DNA from: an uncultured Bacteroidales bacterium
GTDB lineage: Bacteria; Bacteroidota; Bacteroidia; Bacteroidales; UBA932
Reading direction: 5' to 3'
Length of the DNA stretch: 55,651 nt
Assembly (NCBI GenBank): GCA_900319375.1
Contig: ONOI01000008.1
Location: 1 to 55,651, forward strand
In this document: positions 16,691 through 22,731 of the stretch, piece after piece
Layout: the number at the start of each line of letters is the position of its first letter
Numbering within the stretch: position 1 is the first letter of the stretch
The notes under the pieces: model-generated
What the model saw: only the letters and a program-made list of their open reading frames with translations
What the model was told of the DNA's origin: nothing
Databases searched by the model: none
Program-made: the position numbers and the translations under genes

Positions 16691-16856
16691 TTAGGATATG
16701 GATGTAGATACCGCCGATGCGATGTTATACACCGGAAGGTGGCATTATGTTGGTTACATGTGTCACTAAACCATAGAAAAATATTCAATAGATTATTTCT
16801 TATTTGTCCCATGTTGTCATAATTATGACGTGTTTTTTTCGTAATCTCATAACACT
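16691..16856 (+). other. Long 5' leader of the island lipoprotein
   Basis: About 160 nt separate the predicted transcription start from the ATG. The stretch holds a possible 23-codon reading frame (16698-16769, starting MDVDTADAMLYTGRW) but no strong ribosome-binding site, and an AT-rich part after it. I see no clear riboswitch. Confidence 0.35.
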
Positions 16857-18353
16857 ATGAAACAAGTCTTTTTCTCTTTAGCAATTGTCGCATCAATCCT
16901 TACCGTTCAAAGCTGTGATAAGCTTTTTGGTCGTAACGGTAATTATAATTTACCTTCTTCAGTTGAAATCACCAGAATTGACAACTTCTCGGGAGCGAAG
17001 GGGTTGGCAATAATGCAGTCTGGGGCGGGGGCTCAAACAAAGGCAGGCGAAGACGGTGGCCCTGTTAATTTGTGTATCATTGATCAAGATGGCAATTCTC
17101 ATGTCGCCTCTTTCCATCTTGATCAACATGGCAGGTGTTCAAATAAAGTATGGAATAGTATAATAAAGAATATCTCGTTTGTTCCGGTCTACATTACGAG
17201 GATTTATGACAACTTTATTCTGCTGCAAGAACTTTGGTTTAGAATAGATTATGATTGGTGGTTAGATGCTGAAGATGACAATGAAATAGAGGCAATAAAT
17301 GATTTGTTGCATTATCTTCACGGAGACTTCTTGCTTAGAATAAGTGACGGGGCTTTGTTTAAATCTCCTTTCCCTGAAGGTAGTACATACATTCCTGATG
17401 GAGATGTTGACAGATGTTTCAGGATGGCGCCGGATGGGGAAACGATGATTGCTGGTGGCAATTATAGAGAGTTTGGAGATATCCGTTTTAAACCTGTTAT
17501 TGTAAAAGATGCTGGAGACGAATTAATCGTAAAAAGACTACCGGAAGAATTGAACGCTCCCGGGGCAAGAGGCTTTATGGTTACTGAAGAAGGACGTCTT
17601 TTCTGTCTTGAGAGTGACGCAAGCAATACAATATCATATGATATGGATTTAAATCCTTTGTATTTAGATTTAAGTTGGTCGGCACAATGGCTAGCAGGAC
17701 ATTGGCCATCTTTCTCTCTATATAAAGATGGAAAGCTATATGTGGTTGCTGGCGATGCAGGATCTGCAGGTGGAACTATCACACTTGATATTTATGAGGT
17801 GTATCTGAATGGATATCTTATAGAGGCAACAAAGATGACAACTTGTAACATAGAAAACGGGGAGGAAATGCAGAGGAGATTGTTTATGGAACCATGGGAG
17901 CCCCCGTATGAAGACTATCATAATCCAATTATTATTCAAAATACAGCTAAAGGGAAAAAATACTATTACACAGGAGGCTTTCTGGAAATTAATATCAATG
18001 AGGGAAAGATAATTAATGATAGATTTCCATCCAATTTCCCTCAAAGGGTAATTGATTACGATAGCAATGGTTTCGCATGGGAAATAACAGACAATTATAC
18101 TACGATAACCAAGTATGATATAAATAAAAGGACTACGAATACAAAACCTATACAGTGGGGAAGTATCGACCTGGGACAGTTTTATAATCTGACTTACAGC
18201 TCTGCCCCTGGTTTGTTTTATGTGTGCGGCCACAACCGAGATCTCACTTATTCCCTTTTCATTGTAGATGCTGAAACAGGCGTTGTTACCGAAGGTGGCA
18301 AATCCACAAATGCAGTTGCTCCCGTAATCACATCTTATCTTCGCTTGAATTAA
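16857..18353 (+). CDS. Island lipoprotein of unknown function
   Basis: A 498-residue predicted lipoprotein: the signal peptide ends in the lipobox TVQSCDK, with Cys at about residue 20. The rest is a soluble, strand-rich protein with repeated short blade-like motifs (GKLYVVAGDAGSAGG, NTAKGKKYYYTGGF, FYNLTYSSAPGLFYVCGHNR), which hints at a beta-propeller, but I do not recognise the family. Codon and base use are clearly more AT-rich than the flanking core genes, which fits horizontal transfer. It has its own promoter and uses the duplicated terminator starting 54 nt downstream. The role is unknown. Confidence 0.75.
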   Translation: MKQVFFSLAIVASILTVQSCDKLFGRNGNYNLPSSVEITRIDNFSGAKGLAIMQSGAGAQTKAGEDGGPVNLCIIDQDGNSHVASFHLDQHGRCSNKVWNSIIKNISFVPVYITRIYDNFILLQELWFRIDYDWWLDAEDDNEIEAINDLLHYLHGDFLLRISDGALFKSPFPEGSTYIPDGDVDRCFRMAPDGETMIAGGNYREFGDIRFKPVIVKDAGDELIVKRLPEELNAPGARGFMVTEEGRLFCLESDASNTISYDMDLNPLYLDLSWSAQWLAGHWPSFSLYKDGKLYVVAGDAGSAGGTITLDIYEVYLNGYLIEATKMTTCNIENGEEMQRRLFMEPWEPPYEDYHNPIIIQNTAKGKKYYYTGGFLEININEGKIINDRFPSNFPQRVIDYDSNGFAWEITDNYTTITKYDINKRTTNTKPIQWGSIDLGQFYNLTYSSAPGLFYVCGHNRDLTYSLFIVDAETGVVTEGGKSTNAVAPVITSYLRLN

Positions 18354-18358
18354 AGAAA

Positions 18359-18478
18359 ATCGATCTTCTCTCGAAACCTCACTGGCTATAAGTCTTCAAC
18401 GAATAGGCCCCGACATTCTTGCTGAATGCCGGGGCTTTTTTTGTGCGGGGGATGGGACAATTATCGAACCAATTTGGA
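18359..18478 (+). repeat. Second copy of aldo/keto reductase end, terminator and att-like block
   Basis: 18359-18449 matches 16520-16610 at about 84 of 91 positions by hand alignment. It includes a degenerate reading of the reductase C-terminus (IDLLSKPHWL then stop), the same terminator hairpin and the T-run plus GTGCGGG. From 18441 to 18478 it continues into a diverged tRNA-Leu-end-like stretch (GGGACAATTATCGAACC). This is a relic of a second recombination or duplication at the same site. Confidence 0.8.
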
Positions 18479-18479
18479 G

Positions 18480-19241
18480 ATGTCGATGGTTTTCCGTTCA
18501 ATAATGAGTACATTTACACTCATGAGAATCAAAGAGAATACGTTCAGGTATTGGAAGGCTTTCTATATAGCCTACTTTTGTTTCTTGATTATTATAGTCT
18601 ATCTCAACGGCAACCCTTTTCAGGAATATTGGTTCCCTAATATAATTTATATACTATTTGGACTGTCGTTGATGCTAATACTCATTCTGCCCTTCGTTGT
18701 TTTGATAATGAAGGAGCGAAAACTTTTCTGGCGTTCATTAGCTGCAACTGTCTTTTCTGTCATTATCTTCTTACTTTTTAGCTTCTTTTCTATATATACT
18801 TCGGGAATGCATGACCATTTTGGGGCAAGGCATCCTATCCCTGAAGGGTTGGAGTATTCACTTCCTAAGGAGAAGGGGTTCCCCGCCAATTCGTCAGATT
18901 CCACTACTTGGATTCTGCTTGAGGATGAAGAAGGACAACCTGGTGTCTATTATTACCGATTGTCAGCACCTCAATTGCCAGATGGTGAAATTGCTCTGGA
19001 GTCATATGAGGTTACGTCCAATTACAAATTGGATTTTTATGTCAATCATAAACCCATTATTTATCCTATCTCAGGACATACTGCATTTGGGGAGGTGGCA
19101 TCATCTAAAGCCACCTTGTATGATGGCAGTTGGGGAGAGCCCTATGCTGTGAGAATAGATTTGATATTCACTCCTAAAGGTTCTTCCGAAAGGCGATTAC
19201 TTACGAGCAAAATTTATTGTCTGGAAGGCTGGAGCCGATAA
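18480..19241 (+). CDS. Island membrane protein of unknown function
   Basis: About 253 residues. Three hydrophobic segments near the N-terminus (IAYFCFLIIIVYL; IIYILFGLSLMLILILPFVVLIM; SLAATVFSVIIFLLFSFFS) are followed by a soluble C-terminal domain of about 150 residues rich in strands (SYEVTSNYKLDFYVNHKPIIYP). The start is uncertain: ATG 18480, 18504 or 18522 are all possible, and the last gives a compact N-terminus (MRIKENTFRYWKAF). I do not recognise the family. The gene is AT-rich and sits between the second and third att-like copies, so it may be one cassette of the island. Confidence 0.6.
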   Translation: MSMVFRSIMSTFTLMRIKENTFRYWKAFYIAYFCFLIIIVYLNGNPFQEYWFPNIIYILFGLSLMLILILPFVVLIMKERKLFWRSLAATVFSVIIFLLFSFFSIYTSGMHDHFGARHPIPEGLEYSLPKEKGFPANSSDSTTWILLEDEEGQPGVYYYRLSAPQLPDGEIALESYEVTSNYKLDFYVNHKPIIYPISGHTAFGEVASSKATLYDGSWGEPYAVRIDLIFTPKGSSERRLLTSKIYCLEGWSR

Positions 19242-19269
19242 AAAAGTACCGCCTCTTTCCGAAGCGGCC

Positions 19270-19307
19270 TTGTGCGGGCAACGGGACAAATATCTAACCA
19301 GTTTTGA
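19270..19307 (+). repeat. Third att-like copy
   Basis: This 38-nt stretch matches 18441-18478 at about 31 of 38 positions and shares TTGTGCGGG and GGGACAA with it. A hairpin (CCGC...GCGG, 19251-19268) precedes it, as a terminator hairpin precedes copies one and two. A shorter fourth match, GTGCGGGTGA, is at 20356-20365. Confidence 0.55.
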
Positions 19308-19342
19308 CGATTTTCGAACCTTGTATCTATTTGGTCTACTGA

Positions 19343-19843
19343 TTAATGCTTAGATCCTTCTTGAATGGCATCAAAGGCAACCATCCATGTGTTGTCTCCT
19401 GGATCTACATGAGAATCATACTCTTGGTAATCTTTTGCAAAAAGGACTTCAACTTTGACTGGCCGACTATCGATTTCAATATTTTCTGGGACATCGAAGG
19501 GTATTCCCCAAGGGCCATGATCCCAATTGCCATACTTATATGAGTAATCGGGATCAGGTTCCAACTCAATCCAAGAGTCCGATGGCCATTGGGAATTTAC
19601 CAATACGCTGTTAGTTATTGTCTCTCCAACAATTACCCTGTATTCCCATTCTCTAAATGCCACCGATTGTGAAGTTTTCGTTGTCTCATGGTATTTCATC
19701 TGGAAATAGAATGTTCCACCGTCAGCTGGAATAATGATGTCACTGCTTTCTAGTACAACTGGATTGATAAAACGGCTACATGACGCCGCGAGGAATAAGA
19801 AAGCAGATACAGTAATAATACTACGCATAGACTTTTTGAACAT
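19343..19843 (-). CDS. Island lipoprotein, BACON-like
   Basis: A 166-residue predicted lipoprotein with lipobox LAASCSR (Cys near residue 22). The mature part is a single beta-sandwich-like domain: SSDIIIPADGGTFYFQMKY resembles the opening strands of BACON-type domains, which are common in Bacteroidetes surface proteins and often bind glycans or mucin. It is AT-rich. It is transcribed leftward, opposite to the neighbouring membrane protein gene, and lies downstream of the toxin remnant. Function unknown; the BACON resemblance is only by eye. Confidence 0.6.
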   Translation of the reverse strand: MFKKSMRSIITVSAFLFLAASCSRFINPVVLESSDIIIPADGGTFYFQMKYHETTKTSQSVAFREWEYRVIVGETITNSVLVNSQWPSDSWIELEPDPDYSYKYGNWDHGPWGIPFDVPENIEIDSRPVKVEVLFAKDYQEYDSHVDPGDNTWMVAFDAIQEGSKH

Positions 19844-19855
19844 TACGATTCAAGT

Positions 19856-20038
19856 TCAAGGTTCTCTGACATTCGCCTTTCTATGAACCTTTATAGGTAA
19901 GTTGCTCTATATTTCACGAAAAAGACTCTCTGAATACTCAATGGCAGCATCCAGAAAACTCATATACCCTTTATCGTAGAGGATTTCAGCAAGCTCTACA
20001 AATTGATTGCTGATCTCCGGAAGAAACAACACGCTCAT
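19856..20038 (-). pseudogene. Truncated RelE/ParE-like toxin remnant
   Basis: From ATG 20038 the frame reads MSVLFLPEISNQFVELAEIL and goes on YDKGYMSFLDAAIEYSESLFREI before a TAG at 19907. Past the stop the same frame continues SNLPIKVHRKA, which fits the next conserved segment of the Bacteroidetes toxin family as I recall it (NLPTKxHKPA). It then ends at 19856, well short of a full toxin of about 110 residues. The gene overlaps the antitoxin stop (ATGA), the usual antitoxin-toxin layout. It is therefore a decayed toxin, with both a nonsense mutation and a 3' truncation. Confidence 0.7.
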
Positions 20039-20277
20039 CCTACCTTCACATTCTCAGTTTCTTTCCTTTCAAACATTTCGGTAAGACCTTCACGAACCTT
20101 GGCTATTACCTCATCTACTGTAACGGCGCGGGCAAGGTCATATTCAATAAGATTCTGTTGAGCGGTTAGAACAAAAGTCTCATTCTTACCGCGCTGGATA
20201 AGCACCTGCTCTTTTTTGGCTATATCCAGATATTTTTTCATATTGCCTCTTAATTCGGCTGAACTGATGACTACCAT
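20035..20277 (-). CDS. Phd/YefM-type antitoxin
   Basis: An 80-residue protein beginning MVVISSAELRGNMKKYLDIA with LIQRGKNETFVLT, the Phd/YefM fold that binds the operator as a dimer. The C-terminal half (ARAVTVDEVIAKVREGL) would be the toxin-wrapping tail. The toxin gene next to it is broken, so this is now an orphan antitoxin, perhaps kept to protect against related toxins. It has a very good promoter and a palindromic operator upstream. Confidence 0.85.
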   Translation of the reverse strand: MVVISSAELRGNMKKYLDIAKKEQVLIQRGKNETFVLTAQQNLIEYDLARAVTVDEVIAKVREGLTEMFERKETENVKVG

Positions 20278-20284
20278 AATACAA

Positions 20285-20330
20285 GTACATTATAATGTAC
20301 AAATGTATTAATAAATTATCAAACAACAAA
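20285..20330 (-). promoter_or_regulatory. Promoter and operator of the antitoxin gene
   Basis: On the minus strand TTTG (20330-20327), exactly 19 nt, and TACATTTG (20307-20300). The perfect palindrome GTACATTATAATGTAC (20285-20300) covers the transcription start and adjoins a TGTACA hexamer (20296-20301), the core recognised by YefM-type antitoxins. Confidence 0.75.
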
Positions 20331-20355
20331 ATGAAACGCTATTCGATACATTTTC

Positions 20356-20527
20356 GTGCGGGTGATTTGAGGCCCGCAGGGCCGACAGCGGCATCAGCCG
20401 CGTGCCGTGAGGGAGGAGCGATGCGACGACCGGAAGGCACCCGCCGGGAGCGTAGCGGAGGCGGCATGCCCCCGGGGGCAGTTGCGAAGCAACGGGGGAA
20501 ATAGCGAAGGCTGCGCCCCGCGCAGCC
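20356..20527. other. GC-rich hairpin-dense intergenic element
   Basis: This 170-nt stretch is sharply more GC-rich than the island before it. Several clear hairpins can be drawn: GTTGC-GAA-GCAAC flanked by C and G runs (about 20475-20500), GGCTGCG-CCCC-GCGCAGCC (20509-20527), and GCCGC/GCGGC pairs around 20388-20402. No convincing gene is present. It resembles an intergenic repeat or a structured RNA. Together with the adjacent gap (20278-20585) it contains only the antitoxin promoter and this element. Confidence 0.5.
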
Positions 20528-20550
20528 CGAGTCCCTTCACCCTAGCACGC

Positions 20551-20576
20551 GAAAGCCCGGCCGTCAAGGGCCGGGC
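20551..20576 (-). terminator. Terminator of tRNA-Leu
   Basis: GCCCGGCC (20555-20562) pairs with GGCCGGGC (20569-20576) around a 6-nt loop, followed on the minus strand by TTTCG. It lies 9 nt beyond the tRNA 3' end and forms the centre of a larger 76-nt palindrome (20528-20603). Confidence 0.65.
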
Positions 20577-20584
20577 GAATTCGC

Positions 20585-20607
20585 GTGCGGGTGAAGGGAC
20601 TCGAACC
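20585..20607 (-). repeat. Right 23-bp copy (att-like) within tRNA-Leu
   Basis: Identical to 16604-16626 and forms the 3' end of the tRNA gene. A tRNA-targeting integrase leaves its functional junction here because the element supplies the replaced tRNA end. Confidence 0.75.
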
Positions 20608-20667
20608 CATACGCCGTGAGGCACCAGATCCTAAGTCTGGGTTGTCTACCAATTCCAACACACCCGC
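20586..20667 (-). tRNA. tRNA-Leu (anticodon UAG)
   Basis: The 82-nt gene folds as a class II tRNA: acceptor GCGGGTG/CACCCGC, anticodon stem CCAGA/TCTGG with loop CTTAGGA (anticodon TAG), a variable arm with GCC/GGC, and T-loop TTCGAGT. CCA is not encoded. The T-stem ATGGG/CCCTT contains one U-U mismatch. It decodes CUA and other CUN codons. The 3' end is the island junction. Confidence 0.93.
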
Positions 20668-20678
20668 GATTTGTGGGG

Positions 20679-20706
20679 CAAATATAGTTATTTTCCTAAA
20701 ATAACG
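20679..20706 (-). promoter_or_regulatory. Promoter of tRNA-Leu
   Basis: TATATTTG on the minus strand (20686-20679) lies 11 nt before the tRNA. Just upstream is a perfect 8-3-8 inverted repeat, GTTATTTTCCTAAAATAAC (20688-20706), which overlaps the stop codon of the next gene. Confidence 0.6.
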
Positions 20707-21319
20707 CCGCGTTGAAGCCGAGGGAGACGGCAAAGGAACCGTCTTCGCCGAAGTTGTCTGCCAAGGGGCTTCTGGAAAGATGCTGGGTATAGGCTCCTGT
20801 CAGGAAGATGCAGAACTTCGGGTCGATGTAGTATTCAATAATTGCGGTTGCCTTCGAGACGGGAAGATTAACAAAAATGCTTTCGTGTGAGAATTTTCCC
20901 GGATAGGTTACAGAAGGGTTGATGGTGTGGTACTCTCCGTTCGAGAGACCTCCGTGGAGGGATGCCGCGAGGCAGAACGAATCTGAAATCTTGAAGCGAT
21001 AACCCACTCCGAAGAGAAAATCGTCATATACCATATCTCCGTCCGTAAGGTTGGAACCTACCGGAACAATATCGTTATAAGTAAGGTAACGGGTATCGAG
21101 ATAAGCGTTTACAAACAGACCGTCCTTGTCGTGTTGGCGCCACTCCAGAGCCAGCTTGGTAACAAGGCCGGGATTTATTCCCTTCTTAATAGGGAACGAA
21201 TAGCCGAACTCCGTAGGGAACCATATATGACTGAGGAATTTACTGAATCCTGACTCCTGCGCTCCGACAATAGAAGCCGACAGTAATACTGCCGACACAA
21301 TAGTGATGAACTTTTTCAT
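20696..21319 (-). CDS. Small outer-membrane beta-barrel protein
   Basis: A 207-residue protein with a signal peptide (MKKFITIVSAVLLSASIVGAQ) followed by alternating polar and aromatic strands (FVNAYLDTRYLTYND, DDFLFGVGYRFKIS, FAVSLGFNAALF) and a C-terminal Phe. This is typical of an 8-stranded outer-membrane barrel. I start at 21319 rather than 10 codons upstream because the signal peptide begins there and a TATCTTTG box (21337-21344) sits just before. The ligand or role is not known. Confidence 0.78.
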   Translation of the reverse strand: MKKFITIVSAVLLSASIVGAQESGFSKFLSHIWFPTEFGYSFPIKKGINPGLVTKLALEWRQHDKDGLFVNAYLDTRYLTYNDIVPVGSNLTDGDMVYDDFLFGVGYRFKISDSFCLAASLHGGLSNGEYHTINPSVTYPGKFSHESIFVNLPVSKATAIIEYYIDPKFCIFLTGAYTQHLSRSPLADNFGEDGSFAVSLGFNAALF

Positions 21320-21336
21320 ATCCAAAAATAAGCGCG

Positions 21337-21344
21337 CAAAGATA
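21337..21344 (-). promoter_or_regulatory. -7 box of the small barrel gene
   Basis: TATCTTTG on the minus strand, 17 nt before the ATG, matches TAnnTTTG. No clear TTTG is seen at -33. It lies in the gap after the FISUMP lipoprotein gene. Confidence 0.55.
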
Positions 21345-21352
21345 CGCAATTT

Positions 21353-21997
21353 TTATTTTGCGCGTACCGCCCGGATCTGGAAACCGGAAGGGCGGTCTAT
21401 ATAGATAAGAGAATAGGAGTTCTGGGAGAAGCTGAAAGCCCATGCGTTTTCGTCGAGGCCGGAGCCGAGCGAGGCGGACCAGTAGGAGCCGAGCGAGCCA
21501 AGGCCGACCTGGCCGGTCCCTTCGCGGACACCGGCGGCGGGCAGGAAGATACTTCCGCCCCCGATGCCGGTGACCGTGTAACCGGACCGGCCCTCCTCGG
21601 AGACCCACGTCCATGTACACTTGTCTACCAGTTCTGCCCATTCTTCCTTGGTAGGCATCCTCCACTCTTCTCCCATCAATGAAGAGGCGGCATCGTTTTC
21701 CGGTTTCAGTACATCGCCTGCTTTATAGTCGAAGTAGATGCCCCCATTGGTAGGAGAATAAAACCTATAGGTCGCTAAAGAATAATCCTCTTTTTCGGAC
21801 GTCTCGCCCCAGGCAACATATATACCCATCCCTTCTGCCTCGGTAGCGCCGACGTTTCTGTCTGCCCACTCGACAGACAGTCCCAGATCTACCGGAAGAG
21901 CCACCGGCTCCTCGGGCTTAGGTTCCGGACGATGACGATCGCAACACGCTGCAAGACAGACAGATGCGAGGGCTATTAAAAAATAATTTACACGCAT
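21353..21997 (-). CDS. FISUMP/DUF1566-type lipoprotein
   Basis: A 214-residue predicted lipoprotein (lipobox LAACCDR, Cys near residue 18) with a Pro/Glu-rich linker. The rest carries the features of the Fibrobacter succinogenes major paralogous domain: VDLGLSVEWADRNVGA, YVAWGETSEKEDYS, EEWRMPTKEEWAELVD, GSYWSAS and GFQIRAVR. These domains have a C-type-lectin-like fold and are found on the surface of Bacteroidetes. The ligand is unknown. The start overlaps the sirtuin stop by 10 nt. Confidence 0.82.
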   Translation of the reverse strand: MRVNYFLIALASVCLAACCDRHRPEPKPEEPVALPVDLGLSVEWADRNVGATEAEGMGIYVAWGETSEKEDYSLATYRFYSPTNGGIYFDYKAGDVLKPENDAASSLMGEEWRMPTKEEWAELVDKCTWTWVSEEGRSGYTVTGIGGGSIFLPAAGVREGTGQVGLGSLGSYWSASLGSGLDENAWAFSFSQNSYSLIYIDRPSGFQIRAVRAK

Positions 21998-22692
21998 TTT
22001 TCAATAAATTCTTTCATTCCTTCGGTAGCTACCGCGCGGATATGTTTCAAACGGGGATCGCGTACCGTTACATCACCCGGATCTATAATCCATACCGGAG
22101 CATCCGGGTTGGAGAAACGATACAGGCCGGCTGCAGGGTAAACCTGGAGCGAGGTACCTACAATAAGGACTATGTCTGCCTTCGCGACAAGGTCTATGGC
22201 CGCCTCCATCTTCGGGACCGCCTCGCCGAAAAACACTATATGGGGCCTGTACTGCGCTCCGTTGGGGGCTTTATCTCCCAGCGAGACGCGCTCATATCCG
22301 CAGTCTACTACGTATTTTTCGCTGAAGCCGTCGAATTCGTTGCAGGTATTTTCGGGACGGATCTTGGTTACTTCGCCGTGGAGATGGACTACATGGGAGC
22401 TGCCGGCGCGTTCGTGGAGATTGTCGACATTCTGAGTAATCACATCTACGGTAAAGCGCTCCTCGAGCTGGGCTATCAGCCTGTGGGCTTCATTGGGCTT
22501 TACCTCGCGAAGGTGTTCGCGCTGCATATTGTAAAAGTCCAGCACGAGCGCGGGATTTCGCGCCCAACCCTCGGCTGAGGCAACCTCCATTGGGTCGTAA
22601 TTATCCCAGAGGCCGCCGTTGTCGCGGTAGGTGGACAGGCCGCTTTCGGCGCTAACTCCGGCGCCCGTGAGTACTGCGATTCGCTTCTTCAT
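21988..22692 (-). CDS. cobB: SIR2-family NAD-dependent protein deacylase
   Basis: A 234-residue sirtuin. GAGVSAESGLSTYRDNGGLW binds NAD, TQNVDNLHERAGS and HLHGE give the catalytic His, and the C-terminal GTSLQVYPAAGL closes the Rossmann fold. It removes acyl groups from lysines using NAD. In CobB and SIRT5 a Tyr-x-x-Arg pair reads succinyl groups; here the segment is FYNMQRE, so the +3 residue is Gln. The zinc Cys residues are partly missing, as in other short bacterial members. It is divergent from the GSCFA gene. Confidence 0.92.
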   Translation of the reverse strand: MKKRIAVLTGAGVSAESGLSTYRDNGGLWDNYDPMEVASAEGWARNPALVLDFYNMQREHLREVKPNEAHRLIAQLEERFTVDVITQNVDNLHERAGSSHVVHLHGEVTKIRPENTCNEFDGFSEKYVVDCGYERVSLGDKAPNGAQYRPHIVFFGEAVPKMEAAIDLVAKADIVLIVGTSLQVYPAAGLYRFSNPDAPVWIIDPGDVTVRDPRLKHIRAVATEGMKEFIEKCV

Positions 22693-22697
22693 GTACG

Positions 22698-22724
22698 CAA
22701 AGATAGTAAGAATTGTTATCTTTG
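22698..22724. promoter_or_regulatory. Mirror-image divergent promoters of the sirtuin and GSCFA genes
   Basis: TATCTTTG is present on both strands (minus 22705-22698; plus 22717-22724). Together they form an inverted repeat CGCAAAGATA / TATCTTTGCG with an 11-nt spacer. Each -7 box lies only a few nt before its start codon (ATG at 22692 and 22732), so both transcripts would be nearly leaderless. Confidence 0.6.
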
Positions 22725-22731
22725 CGATGAT

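Noticed and set aside
16627-20584. A phage or integrative element integrase in the island
   Set aside because: I looked for a tyrosine or serine recombinase in all frames and saw none; genes present are lipoproteins, a membrane protein and a toxin-antitoxin relic.
20394-20624. Small frames in the GC-rich element next to tRNA-Leu
   Set aside because: They overlap the hairpins and the tRNA gene and encode low-complexity Arg/Pro/Ala-rich peptides.
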